A program made the position numbers and the translations under genes. This document shows, one piece after another, positions 1 through 6,229 of a stretch of 8,159 nt of DNA. Source of the stretch: Candidatus Methanolliviera sp. GoM_oil (GTDB lineage: Archaea > Halobacteriota > Methanoliparia > Methanoliparales > Methanoliparaceae). Position 1 is the first letter of the stretch. Each line of letters opens with the position of its first letter. Location of the stretch: assembly GCA_902158735.1 (NCBI GenBank), contig CABGHG010000070.1, forward strand, positions 1-8,159, in the 5' to 3' direction. Below the pieces are notes generated by a model. That model saw only the letters and a list, made by a program, of their open reading frames with translations. It had not been told where the DNA came from and did no database searches.

Positions 1-181
1 ATCTAGCATTTAAACCAAACATCTCTTGTATAAGCTTTTTTAAATCGTTTTTTGATAAATTGTCGTCCATAATTCTATTATAAGCAAATCTATGAGCAGA
101 AGAGTAAACTCTCATTAAATTATCCAGTTTACCTTTGTCTTCTTCTGTAAGTATCAATTCCGATTTAACTGTTATCTGCAT
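1..181 (-). CDS. tnpB: TnpB-like IS200/IS605-family protein, N-terminal part only
   Basis: Reading leftward from an ATG at 181, the frame stays open for 60 codons to the window edge, so the C-terminus is missing. The peptide begins MQITVKSELILTEEDKGKLD and continues with a YSSAHRFAYNRI stretch and a KNDLKKLIQEMFGLNAR stretch. This is the usual N-terminal pattern of TnpB (OrfB) proteins of IS605/IS1341-type elements, the RNA-guided nucleases related to Cas12. The RuvC motifs and zinc ribbon would lie off the window and cannot be checked. The start is supported by GGAG ten bases upstream on the minus strand and by a TATA-like CTTATATA around 238-246. It lies downstream of the feo operon on the same strand and probably marks an insertion there. 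It could be a decayed remnant; only the start is visible. Confidence 0.78.
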   Translation of the reverse strand, partial: MQITVKSELILTEEDKGKLDNLMRVYSSAHRFAYNRIMDDNLSKNDLKKLIQEMFGLNAR

Positions 182-279
182 CTTCTTTCAACTCCTTTTC
201 AATTCGTTTGGAATATATTAGTATTTTTTAAACAGTACTATATAAGAATGCCCAATAGTATTCAAATGTTTCCGTTATC

Positions 280-294
280 AATCAACTGTTGATT
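280..294. repeat. 15-bp perfect palindrome, possible IS605-type end hairpin or operon 3' hairpin
   Basis: AATCAACTGTTGATT is a perfect 7-bp inverted repeat around one central base. It lies about 100 bp upstream of the TnpB start and about 30 bp past the stop of the last feo-operon gene. IS200/IS605 elements carry short subterminal hairpins at both ends, so this could be the hairpin at the tnpB start side. It has no T-run after it on the minus strand, so it is not a classical terminator. The element boundary itself was not identified. Confidence 0.4.
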
Positions 295-325
295 ACACTT
301 GTGGATAAATGTGAAGATGCTATTG

Positions 326-1087
326 TTAACGTGCTTTTCTCCTGATGTACATCATGATTAGCAGTAAAATAAGCCCTGCCACCAGTATCGAAAAGAATGT
401 TGCGCCACCAACAACATTGGGCGCTTCTTCCTCTGCTTCTTCCTCTGCTTCTTCCACACCTTCAAAGAGATCATAAGAATTCATAACCAAAAATTTATCC
501 CTCGTATCTGACCACTGCTTTGCAAATTCAGCTTTTTCATCAGGTGTTGCCATTTCTGATTTTACTTTCTCTCTTAGAACGAAGAATCCCTCTGGAAATA
601 CCTGGGCTTTTACTCTTGTTTTGAATATCTCCCCGGTATCTGTTCTGATGAACTCATAGCAATAGTTCTCCATCGTAAATTTTTTTCTACTGGTTCCTGC
701 GGGCATCTCGAGCGTGCAACAATCTTCTGTGAGAAGGTAATTAAATGAAAGCCTATGCCCTCCACTGGGATGATGATAGATCACCTTAAGTTCTCCTTGT
801 GTTGGATGCTCTTCCCCCTCATAGAGTTGCGATATGGCAGTTTTTGTAACCCTAAAGGAACAAGGTCTGCATACACATTCCCATAACTCTTCACCAGTAG
901 ATTCAGCAAGGTCTTCTATCGTGATCTTTAGAAGGTCTCTTCCTTCGTCATATATTAAGATAGGTTCCAGTTTATACTCTGGTAATTCTTCTCTTACACC
1001 ATCAGGTGTAGCCTCAATAACAGCTGCAAAAGAAGCAATACAGAACGACATCAATACTAACACAAGAAAAATATTTCTACGATTCAT
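326..1087 (-). CDS. exported FmdE-like protein with C-terminal membrane anchor
   Basis: This 253-aa protein is probably displayed on the outer face of the membrane. Residues 1-22 form a signal peptide (MNRRN then a hydrophobic run ending SFAA), and residues 228-247 form a C-terminal helix followed by RRKAR. The region from about 68 to 210 resembles the FmdE family (formylmethanofuran dehydrogenase subunit E-like). The cues are C-x-C-x-x-C at 71-76 followed by a K-x-A-I helix, HHPSGGH at 105-111, FPEGFFVLREKV at 164-175, ATPDEKAEF at 180-188 and DLFEGV at 206-211. The usual HGHxCPG motif is replaced by a cysteine-rich version (C71, C73, C76), with C123, C124 and C143 further on. An acidic linker, about 211-222, is encoded by a 12-bp tandem repeat. 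It is the last gene of the feo operon, with ATGA overlap with the gene before it. A role in binding or handling iron outside the cell is inference; the FmdE assignment is by motif memory only. Confidence 0.68.
   Translation of the reverse strand: MNRRNIFLVLVLMSFCIASFAAVIEATPDGVREELPEYKLEPILIYDEGRDLLKITIEDLAESTGEELWECVCRPCSFRVTKTAISQLYEGEEHPTQGELKVIYHHPSGGHRLSFNYLLTEDCCTLEMPAGTSRKKFTMENYCYEFIRTDTGEIFKTRVKAQVFPEGFFVLREKVKSEMATPDEKAEFAKQWSDTRDKFLVMNSYDLFEGVEEAEEEAEEEAPNVVGGATFFSILVAGLILLLIMMYIRRKAR
423..455. repeat. 12-bp tandem repeat inside the FmdE-like gene
   Basis: On the plus strand, gcttcttcctct occurs twice in full (423-434 and 435-446), followed by a 9-base partial copy. It encodes the Glu/Ala-rich linker between the FmdE-like domain and the membrane anchor. 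Because the unit is a multiple of three, copy-number changes would alter linker length without breaking the frame. Confidence 0.85.
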
Positions 1088-1548
1088 TCTTCATCTTTCT
1101 CCTTTTTTAAGATATTTCTCTCCTTCTTCAAGATATAGTAAAACACCACGAGTGAAAATGGAAGCAAAAATATTGCCGGTGCATAAGGTGGCGCGTACGT
1201 TTCCAAAAATCCTTCCAACGTGTTGAACCAACTTCTATCGCCTCCAGGTATCGACTCGGTGATCATCGCAAATATGTCAAGACCCGCAATGATCCATATC
1301 AATATGCTCCCCATCATCACCTTTGAGATCTGATGGATTTCTGAAATATTCTTGATGCCAGCGAGATAGAAGAGTCCAGCAGATAATATGATAAGACCGC
1401 CCCATCCGCCTCTGAATGCATCGCAGGGTATCTCCAAAATCCCAAAGGAGAGACCGCTCCCCCCAATCGTCACCAGCAAGTCGGCGATTCCAAATGCCAA
1501 TGCAATAACACCTAATATGCCAAAATATATGCTAGATAATCTCTTCAT
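1084..1548 (-). CDS. unknown four-helix membrane protein of the feo operon
   Basis: I do not recognise this 154-aa protein. It has four likely membrane segments at about 5-27, 47-65, 77-98 and 120-141, and ends in a highly charged tail (KKERNILKKEKDEE). One cysteine sits between helices 1 and 2 (C42, in IPCDAFRGGWGG), and a polar loop GGDRSWFNTLEGF lies between helices 3 and 4. It starts at an ATG immediately after the TAG stop of the FeoB permease gene, with GGGGTGG just upstream as ribosome site. It ends in an ATGA overlap with the FmdE-like gene. Being locked between FeoB and an exported FmdE-like protein suggests an accessory part of the iron uptake complex, for example a partner of the permease or of the surface protein. 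That is context only. Confidence 0.8.
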   Translation of the reverse strand: MKRLSSIYFGILGVIALAFGIADLLVTIGGSGLSFGILEIPCDAFRGGWGGLIILSAGLFYLAGIKNISEIHQISKVMMGSILIWIIAGLDIFAMITESIPGGDRSWFNTLEGFLETYAPPYAPAIFLLPFSLVVFYYILKKERNILKKEKDEE

Positions 1549-2763
1549 CTAAGCCACCCCCAGTAATATCCATATCAGATGTAGCAGTCCCCCATAGAGG
1601 GTTACCACCACTGCAAGAACAGCTATACTCCCAAGCAGTTCTTTCCATCCCTCTCTGAGCATCATCGCAAATGTTGCCACGCAGGGAAAGTATATCGAGA
1701 CGAGTACCACCGCGCTTATCATCTGATACTTTGTCATCTCAATGGCAGATAGCTGTGCAACTGCAAGATCTTTTCTCAAGAAAGCTGCTATCAATGGACC
1801 CGCCGTTTCACTTGGCACACCGAACCATCCAATAAATAATGGAGATAAGATATCACCCATCCATGCTATAAATCCGGTGAGATATAGAACGTTCACGATC
1901 ACACAACCCAAAAGCACGAATGGAAGAGCTACCTTGAAGAAGCTACTCGTCCTCATCCAGAGCTTTCTTCCAACGTTCTGTGCTGTTGGCATCTGATATG
2001 GAGGCACATCTATCAGCATCTCTGGGGTTTTTCCCGGAATGATCTTGTTGAGGATGAAGCCAAAGATCAGGTATCCCATAAAGAGATAGAAGATGACAAA
2101 ACCCATCGTATCTGGAATTACTTCTTTCATGATCCCAAGCTGGGCGCCACAAGGAATGAATATCGCAAGAATTGTCATCATTATAAACCGCTCTTTTCTC
2201 GTCTCGAGAATTCTTGTCGCGGCAACCGCGGGTACATTACAGCCAAGAGATAGAATTGTAGGCACGATCGCATATCCGTGCAATCCAATCCTGTGCAAGA
2301 TCGTATCGATGAGAACCGCCAATCTTGGAAGGTAGCCACTGTCTTCTAGAAGAGTAAGTATCAGGTAAAATGCGACTATTGCAGGTAGAACTACACCTAT
2401 CGCAACAAAGAATCCACTCGTCAAGACACCAAAGGCTTCAAAACAATTAGTCGCCGATGGATCTCCCACAAAAATATAATAAAGCCAGCTCTCTTTTCCC
2501 GGGAAAATTTCCTGCAACCAGAGAAGCCAGTGTTCATCGAACAATTTAACGAAAAAACCATCCGTAAAGAATCCTGCAAATGAAGAGAAAAAACTCCAAA
2601 AACCGTATAGAACCGCGATCGCAATGGGTATCCCCGTCAAAGGTTTGACGGTAAGCTCGCCGATAGCATCCTTCAAGGTATGTTTATATTCACCGAACGT
2701 TACCGTCTTCTTTGAAATCTTATCGATCAGATCCCATCGTTCATCGACACCCAGTTTCGTCAA
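1549..2763 (-). CDS. feoB: FeoB ferrous iron permease, membrane domain as a separate protein
   Basis: This is the transport half of FeoB (404 aa), which moves Fe(II) across the cytoplasmic membrane. The N-terminus (DERWDLIDKISKK, residues 8-19) matches the linker that normally joins the G domain to the first helix. The first Gate domain follows (LLEDSGYLPRLAV at 138-150, GCNVPAV at 174-180), then PCGAQLG at 204-210, FLRKDLAVAQL at 328-338 and FPCVAT at 359-364 of the second Gate. C175, C205 and C361 are the conserved family cysteines. It lacks the GTPase, which is encoded by the preceding gene. The start is TTG at 2763: no ATG occurs in the N-terminal part, an in-frame stop lies at 2776-2778, and AGGGTGG stands about five bases upstream. 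It overlaps the G-domain stop as TTGA. The stop is TAG, directly followed in frame by the next gene's ATG. Confidence 0.95.
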   Translation of the reverse strand: MTKLGVDERWDLIDKISKKTVTFGEYKHTLKDAIGELTVKPLTGIPIAIAVLYGFWSFFSSFAGFFTDGFFVKLFDEHWLLWLQEIFPGKESWLYYIFVGDPSATNCFEAFGVLTSGFFVAIGVVLPAIVAFYLILTLLEDSGYLPRLAVLIDTILHRIGLHGYAIVPTILSLGCNVPAVAATRILETRKERFIMMTILAIFIPCGAQLGIMKEVIPDTMGFVIFYLFMGYLIFGFILNKIIPGKTPEMLIDVPPYQMPTAQNVGRKLWMRTSSFFKVALPFVLLGCVIVNVLYLTGFIAWMGDILSPLFIGWFGVPSETAGPLIAAFLRKDLAVAQLSAIEMTKYQMISAVVLVSIYFPCVATFAMMLREGWKELLGSIAVLAVVVTLYGGLLHLIWILLGVA

Positions 2764-3281
2764 TCTTCCACCCTCTCAAAGATATCATCCACCTCGACCT
2801 GTGCTGTCCCCCTTGATCTCGACACCAATTCTTTGATTCCCTCGCCACTTATCGCTGTCGTTGATACAACTGGAACGCCAAGTATCCGCTCTAAATTCAC
2901 CACATCGATCTTTATATTCTTATCCTCGGCAACATCCCACATATTCAGTGCGATTGCAACAGGATACCCTTCTTCAATAATCTCTAAGACTAAATAAAGC
3001 CCCCTCTCTATCTTTGAAGCATCTATAACGCATATCACGGTTGCGTCCCTACTTTCATGCAGCATCTTTACTGCAACCTCTTCTGCCTTATCCTTTGGAT
3101 CCAGAGAGAATGTGCCTGGTACATCTATCACCTCAACCTCTTCTCCTCCGACCCTCATGTATCCTTTTGTATAATCGATCGTGGTTCCGGGATAATTCGA
3201 TTCAATAACGTTCGCCCCGGTTAGACGGTTGAAGAGAACGCTCTTTCCGACATTTGGATGCCCCATCAGTAATATCTTCAT
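2760..3281 (-). CDS. feoB: FeoB GTPase (G) domain as a separate protein
   Basis: This 173-aa protein is the G-protein half of FeoB. G1 is GHPNVGKS (7-14), the G2 region is YPGTT (30-34), G3 is DVPG (53-56), G4 is NMWD (113-116; FeoB uses NM rather than NK here) and G5 lies in STTAISGEGI (140-149). All nucleotide-binding motifs look intact. After G5 only about 24 residues remain, so the helical GDI domain found in bacterial FeoB is absent. The C-terminus stops where a fused archaeal FeoB would run into the DERW linker at the start of the next gene. It begins with an ATGA overlap with feoA2 and ends in a TTGA overlap with the permease gene, so the two halves are probably translationally coupled and act as one complex. 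A recent frameshift or sequencing indel in a single feoB is the alternative. Confidence 0.95.
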   Translation of the reverse strand: MKILLMGHPNVGKSVLFNRLTGANVIESNYPGTTIDYTKGYMRVGGEEVEVIDVPGTFSLDPKDKAEEVAVKMLHESRDATVICVIDASKIERGLYLVLEIIEEGYPVAIALNMWDVAEDKNIKIDVVNLERILGVPVVSTTAISGEGIKELVSRSRGTAQVEVDDIFERVED

Positions 3282-3502
3282 TTAACCTCGACGATGATCT
3301 TATCTGCGACGCCCAATCCCAACGACGTGTTTGCCCCATCGACCGATACAACAACAGGTCCTTTCATGGGATGTTTTGTGATCATCTTGAGGTTCTTTCC
3401 GACTCTAATGCCCATACCCGCCACCTTTAGTTTCAGATCCTCATCGATGCTTTTTACAATGGCTTCCTCGTTATGATCCATTTCAGATATTCTCTTTTCC
3501 AT
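3278..3502 (-). CDS. feoA: FeoA-family SH3-like protein, second copy
   Basis: This 74-aa FeoA protein is a small SH3-like fold that binds FeoB in the cytoplasm and is needed for Fe(II) uptake. Family features are MDHNEEAIVKSI near the start, LKLKVAGMGIRVGKNLKMI (about 23-41), KGPVVVSVDGANTSLG (about 47-62) and the closing ADKIIVEV. The start ATG at 3502 abuts the TAA of feoA1 with no gap and in the same frame, and GTGAGGG lies five bases upstream. An internal ATG at codon 8 is a possible but less well supported start. It overlaps the G-domain gene by ATGA. Two different FeoA proteins ahead of a split FeoB suggest that one may serve each half or that they form a heteromer; this is inference. 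Confidence 0.92.
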   Translation of the reverse strand: MEKRISEMDHNEEAIVKSIDEDLKLKVAGMGIRVGKNLKMITKHPMKGPVVVSVDGANTSLGLGVADKIIVEVK

Positions 3503-3718
3503 TTATACCCTCACAACTCTGATCTTTTGTGCCATCCTGCGGCCGATGGAGATCATATTTCTATCAATCTCAATCGTGATGGGACCATTATTTGATATCA
3601 CGCGTACGACGCTGCCTTCAAACAACCCCCTCAGATATAGCTTCTGCCTCAGCGTATGCCCCCCATCGATCGCTACAATTCTCGCCGATTCACCCGGCCC
3701 TATTTGGGTTAACATCAT
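3503..3718 (-). CDS. feoA: FeoA-family SH3-like protein, first gene of the feo operon
   Basis: This FeoA protein is about 71 aa. It begins MMLTQIGPGESARIVAIDGG, continues LRQKLYLRGLFEGSVVRVI and GPITIEIDRNMISIGRRMAQKI, and ends VRVVRV, all typical of FeoA. I start it at the ATG at 3718. The frame can be extended to a TTG at 3739, but that lies at the predicted transcription start (CTAAT element, 3739-3744), while GGTGA at 3729-3725 is well placed for the ATG at 3718. A second ATG follows at once (3715). It is the promoter-proximal gene of a six-gene operon and is preceded by copy A of the control cassette (3739-3804), so its expression is probably metal-controlled. Confidence 0.92.
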   Translation of the reverse strand: MMLTQIGPGESARIVAIDGGHTLRQKLYLRGLFEGSVVRVISNNGPITIEIDRNMISIGRRMAQKIRVVRV

Positions 3719-3738
3719 TCTTCTTTCACCCGTTGGCA

Positions 3739-3804
3739 ATTAGATATATAAACAATTTGCCCTAATAAAGTTCGGTTTTGGATAAAAAACCTAATTCCAT
3801 TAGG
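3739..3804 (-). promoter_or_regulatory. control cassette A: promoter and operator of the feo operon
   Basis: The perfect inverted repeat CCTAAT-TCC-ATTAGG lies at 3790-3804. Reading leftward, a BRE/TATA box CCGAACTTTATTAGG lies at 3775-3761 and a CTAAT element at 3744-3739, about where transcription should start. The same elements at the same spacing occur in front of three other minus-strand units. The start-site element here is TCTAAT rather than CCTAAT, so this copy's TTAGG-N16-CCTAA pair is imperfect. The conserved sequence continues right to about 3825. Confidence 0.85.
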
Positions 3805-3825
3805 ATTTAGTAAAAGAACCTATAA

Positions 3826-3857
3826 ACAGATTTAAAAGATAAAATGAAAAGAGAAGA
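3826..3857 (-). terminator. T-rich 3' end after the triple-FeoA gene
   Basis: Directly past the TGA stop of the triple-FeoA gene the minus strand is pyrimidine-rich, with runs of four T (TCTTCTCTTTTCATTTTATC). Archaeal polymerases terminate at such U-rich tracts without a hairpin. It sits just before cassette A, which fits separate transcription of the two units. Confidence 0.5.
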
Positions 3858-4574
3858 TCACTCCACCAAGATCTTCTCGGCCAATCCACGACCGATGGTG
3901 ATCAATTCCCCCCCTATTTTTGCGGTCACATAGATACCCTTCTTTTGCGATGGAGCCACCGCATCTCTCTTGATCAGCGTTATATCTTTACCTTCTTTGA
4001 ATCCCATCTCGTCAAACTTCTCCATGAGACTCATTCCACCCAAAATCTTTGCTATTTTAGCCTTTTCACCTGTCATCAGATAGTTGATCTGGACGAGTTC
4101 TCCATCCTTTTCCACAAGCACCTTAGATGCTTGACCCTCGCCCATCCTCACTTCGCTATCCCCGATCTTCAAGACCAACGTGACGTCCTCGAGGTGGCGC
4201 GAGAACTCAATCTTCTCTCCGGGTTTTATGCCGAGATCATCGGATATGAATTTTTTGAGTTCTTTTCCACCTTCAATAGATTTTACCATTCCCTCTTCTC
4301 CTTTTTCCAACTGCAATAATGGAAGTGATCTGTCATCTCTCTCCACGATTATCTTACCACCCCATCCACGAGATACAATCACTCCTCTATCACTACCACT
4401 CAATACCAGAGAGATTGCTCCTGAGTGAACGTGTATTGGCTCCGTAGATATAACGGTCAGTTCAACTCCTTCGACAACCCCAAGATCCTCCAAACTCTTT
4501 TTGACGTCCGAACCTCCCTCAATCTTCTTCACGGTCACTGTCGTTTCTGGCTCCACCTTGTCCAACAATTCCAT
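3858..4574 (-). CDS. protein of three tandem FeoA-like modules
   Basis: This 238-aa protein has no signal peptide or membrane helix and is built of three FeoA-like SH3 modules. Module 1 covers about 1-79 (VEPETTVTVKKIEGG, DLGVVEGVELTVI, ending GGKIIVE). Module 2 covers about 83-156 (LEKGEEGMVKSIEGG, DLGIKPGEKIEF, ending ASKVLVE). Module 3 covers about 160-238 (LMTGEKAKIAKILGG, EMGFKEGKDITLI, ending GELITIGRGLAEKILVE). Standard FeoA is about 75 aa with one module. It starts at an ATG with GAGGTGA seven bases upstream and has its own copy of the control cassette. Module 1 carries an unusual HVHSG insert (H48, H50). FeoA modules normally dock on FeoB or act as C-terminal domains of DtxR-type repressors, so this could be a multivalent adaptor or scaffold. 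No DNA-binding domain is present. Its partner is unknown. Confidence 0.88.
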   Translation of the reverse strand: MELLDKVEPETTVTVKKIEGGSDVKKSLEDLGVVEGVELTVISTEPIHVHSGAISLVLSGSDRGVIVSRGWGGKIIVERDDRSLPLLQLEKGEEGMVKSIEGGKELKKFISDDLGIKPGEKIEFSRHLEDVTLVLKIGDSEVRMGEGQASKVLVEKDGELVQINYLMTGEKAKIAKILGGMSLMEKFDEMGFKEGKDITLIKRDAVAPSQKKGIYVTAKIGGELITIGRGLAEKILVE

Positions 4575-4580
4575 ATTTTT

Positions 4581-4587
4581 TCACCTC
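4581..4587 (-). promoter_or_regulatory. ribosome binding site of the triple-FeoA gene
   Basis: GAGGTGA on the minus strand stands seven bases before the ATG at 4574. It is a near-perfect match to the archaeal anti-Shine-Dalgarno complement and fixes this start. Confidence 0.75.
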
Positions 4588-4601
4588 ATCTTAATGGTAT
4601 C

Positions 4602-4668
4602 ATTAGGTATACAAATAATATGTCCTAATAAAGTTCGGTTTTTGATAAAAAAACCTAATGAGATTGGG
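4602..4668 (-). promoter_or_regulatory. control cassette B: promoter and operator of the triple-FeoA gene
   Basis: The inverted repeat CCTAAT-GAG-ATTGGG (one mismatch) lies at 4654-4668. The BRE/TATA box CCGAACTTTATTAGG lies at 4638-4624 and is identical to that of cassette A. ACCTAAT lies at 4608-4602, at the expected start of transcription, exactly 22 bp past the box. TTAGG-N16-CCTAA is intact (4628-4603). The conserved sequence runs on right into the last codons and stop of the kinase gene. Confidence 0.85.
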
Positions 4669-4682
4669 ATTTAGGAAAAAAT

Positions 4683-6200
4683 CTATAAAACAAAATGGGT
4701 TGTATGTTTCGTTCCGTACCCATCAGGATTCTGATTTTTTTCCAATAGCGTGAAGCAGAATGTAGATCCTTCTCTATTTTTACCTTCAGATTCTATCCAG
4801 ATTTGTCCTCCATGCACCTCGACTATTCGCTTCACGATCGCGAGTCCTGTGCCCTCCCCCTCGCTATCCTTGTCCATCTTGTAAAATAACCCAAAGACCT
4901 TCTCGTGCTGATCAGGTGGAATACCTATCCCATTGTCGCGAACGAAGAAGACGTTTTCATCACTTAGATAACCTATATCTATCTTCGGCTCGGGTTGATC
5001 GCCCATGTACCTAATACTGTTAGATATGAGATTTGTAAGAACCTCAACGATCCTCTCTTTATCCACGTAAACGATCCTCCCTCTTATGGAATCTTTTGCA
5101 GTGATCTCGATATCCTTCTCATTAGATCCTATATCTCCGGCCATCTGCTTCAAGGCTTCTTGAACGATATCTTTGAAGGAGGCGTCTTCAGGCGGGTTCG
5201 TTATCCTTCCAATTCTGGAAAGTTCGAGCGTATCTTTCAAGAGACGATCCATCTTCCCGACAGCGTCTAATATCATCATAAGATCGGTTTCGATCTCTTC
5301 TCTCTTGTTCTTCTCGATATCTCTCTTGAGCATACCTGCAAAGCCGCTTATCGTGATTAATGGAGATCTAAGGTCGTGGGAGACGGTGTAAATGAATCTC
5401 TCCATCTCGGTGTTCTTCGCTTCTAGCTCCTCCTCTCGCTCTTTCAACTCGGTTATATCTCTGAGATTGACAATCGCTCCGATTACCTTCCCATCTGCAT
5501 CTCTTCTCGCATGAATGTGGGCTGATACGGGAATTCTCCTCCCATCCTTGGCAAGAATCGTTCGCAAAAGACCGCTTTCATGTCCCCCCTCTATGATCCC
5601 ATCTATAATTCTTCTACTATTCTTCCTCTCCTCCTCCACAAATACCATATTTGCCGGCTTTCCGATCAGCTCTTCCATAGATAAACCTGTCAGCTCTTCC
5701 ATGGCGGGATTGCAGTAGATTCTGATATCATCGGCATCGACGATATTAATTGGATCAGGCGTGGCATTAAAGAGATCGGAGATGTACTTCGTCTCTGCCT
5801 TTAATTCTCTTTCTCTCTCTTTTAATTCAGTTATATCGGTAGCAGTTACCAGAACGTTTATGATATCGCCTTTTTCATCCCTAACGGAAGTAAAATTTGA
5901 AATCACCGGAAAAGTCGTTCCATCCCCCTTTAGACAGGTGGCATCACACGCTGAATGCCCCGTCCTCTTGGATTCTTCAAAGGCATCTTTGATCGTTTCT
6001 GCATCTTCTTTTGTATATAGCTCCTCTAATTTGGCCTCTGTTATTTCATCTCTCGAACGCCCGAATAGTCTTTTTGCGGCCAAATTTGTGGCAATACGCT
6101 TACCATTTTCATCCATCAGGCTTGCCGGAGTTGGAAAATTCTTAAATAAATCTGCATCATCCATCATCATACCCATAAAACACTTTTTCTCCGCCATCAT
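4683..6200 (-). CDS. cytoplasmic PAS-PAS sensor histidine kinase
   Basis: This 505-aa kinase has no membrane segment, so it should sense an internal signal or a partner protein. PAS 1 covers about 17-125 and PAS 2 about 137-252, each ending in the DITELKERE signature, followed by a short coiled coil. The HisKA helix has FIYTVSHDLRSPL with phospho-acceptor H275. The HATPase domain has the N box NLISNSIRYM (390-399), G1 DNGIGI (422-427), the F box FGLFYKM (436-442) and G2 GEGTGLA (448-454). All catalytic motifs look intact. It starts 29 bp after the stop of the small FeoA-like gene and has no cassette of its own, so the two are probably co-transcribed. No response regulator is present in the window. 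PAS 1 has C86 and C89, plus C7 at the N-terminus, but no clear haem or Fe-S motif. AAGGA directly abuts the first ATG, so the second ATG (6197) or one of the following Met codons may be the true start. The stop is TAG. Confidence 0.93.
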   Translation of the reverse strand: MMAEKKCFMGMMMDDADLFKNFPTPASLMDENGKRIATNLAAKRLFGRSRDEITEAKLEELYTKEDAETIKDAFEESKRTGHSACDATCLKGDGTTFPVISNFTSVRDEKGDIINVLVTATDITELKERERELKAETKYISDLFNATPDPINIVDADDIRIYCNPAMEELTGLSMEELIGKPANMVFVEEERKNSRRIIDGIIEGGHESGLLRTILAKDGRRIPVSAHIHARRDADGKVIGAIVNLRDITELKEREEELEAKNTEMERFIYTVSHDLRSPLITISGFAGMLKRDIEKNKREEIETDLMMILDAVGKMDRLLKDTLELSRIGRITNPPEDASFKDIVQEALKQMAGDIGSNEKDIEITAKDSIRGRIVYVDKERIVEVLTNLISNSIRYMGDQPEPKIDIGYLSDENVFFVRDNGIGIPPDQHEKVFGLFYKMDKDSEGEGTGLAIVKRIVEVHGGQIWIESEGKNREGSTFCFTLLEKNQNPDGYGTKHTTHFVL

Positions 6201-6229
6201 TCCTTAATCATCTTCTATTTTTAGGATTT

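Noticed and set aside
423..455. Tandem repeat as a regulatory or mobile repeat
   Set aside because: It is in frame within a coding region and simply encodes an acidic Glu/Ala linker.
834..1226. Plus-strand open frame of 130 codons opposite the FmdE-like and four-helix genes
   Set aside because: It lies antisense across two well supported overlapping genes and its peptide has no recognisable domain or ribosome site. The same holds for the other plus-strand frames, including 5761-6207 opposite the kinase.
2757..2770. Programmed -1 frameshift site joining the two FeoB halves
   Set aside because: No slippery heptamer is visible at the overlap, and a plausible ribosome site precedes the TTG start, so separate translation is simpler.
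3719..3739. Longer feoA1 start at TTG 3739
   Set aside because: It would lie at the predicted transcription start within the cassette. The ATG at 3718 has a GGTGA at suitable distance and matches the usual FeoA length.
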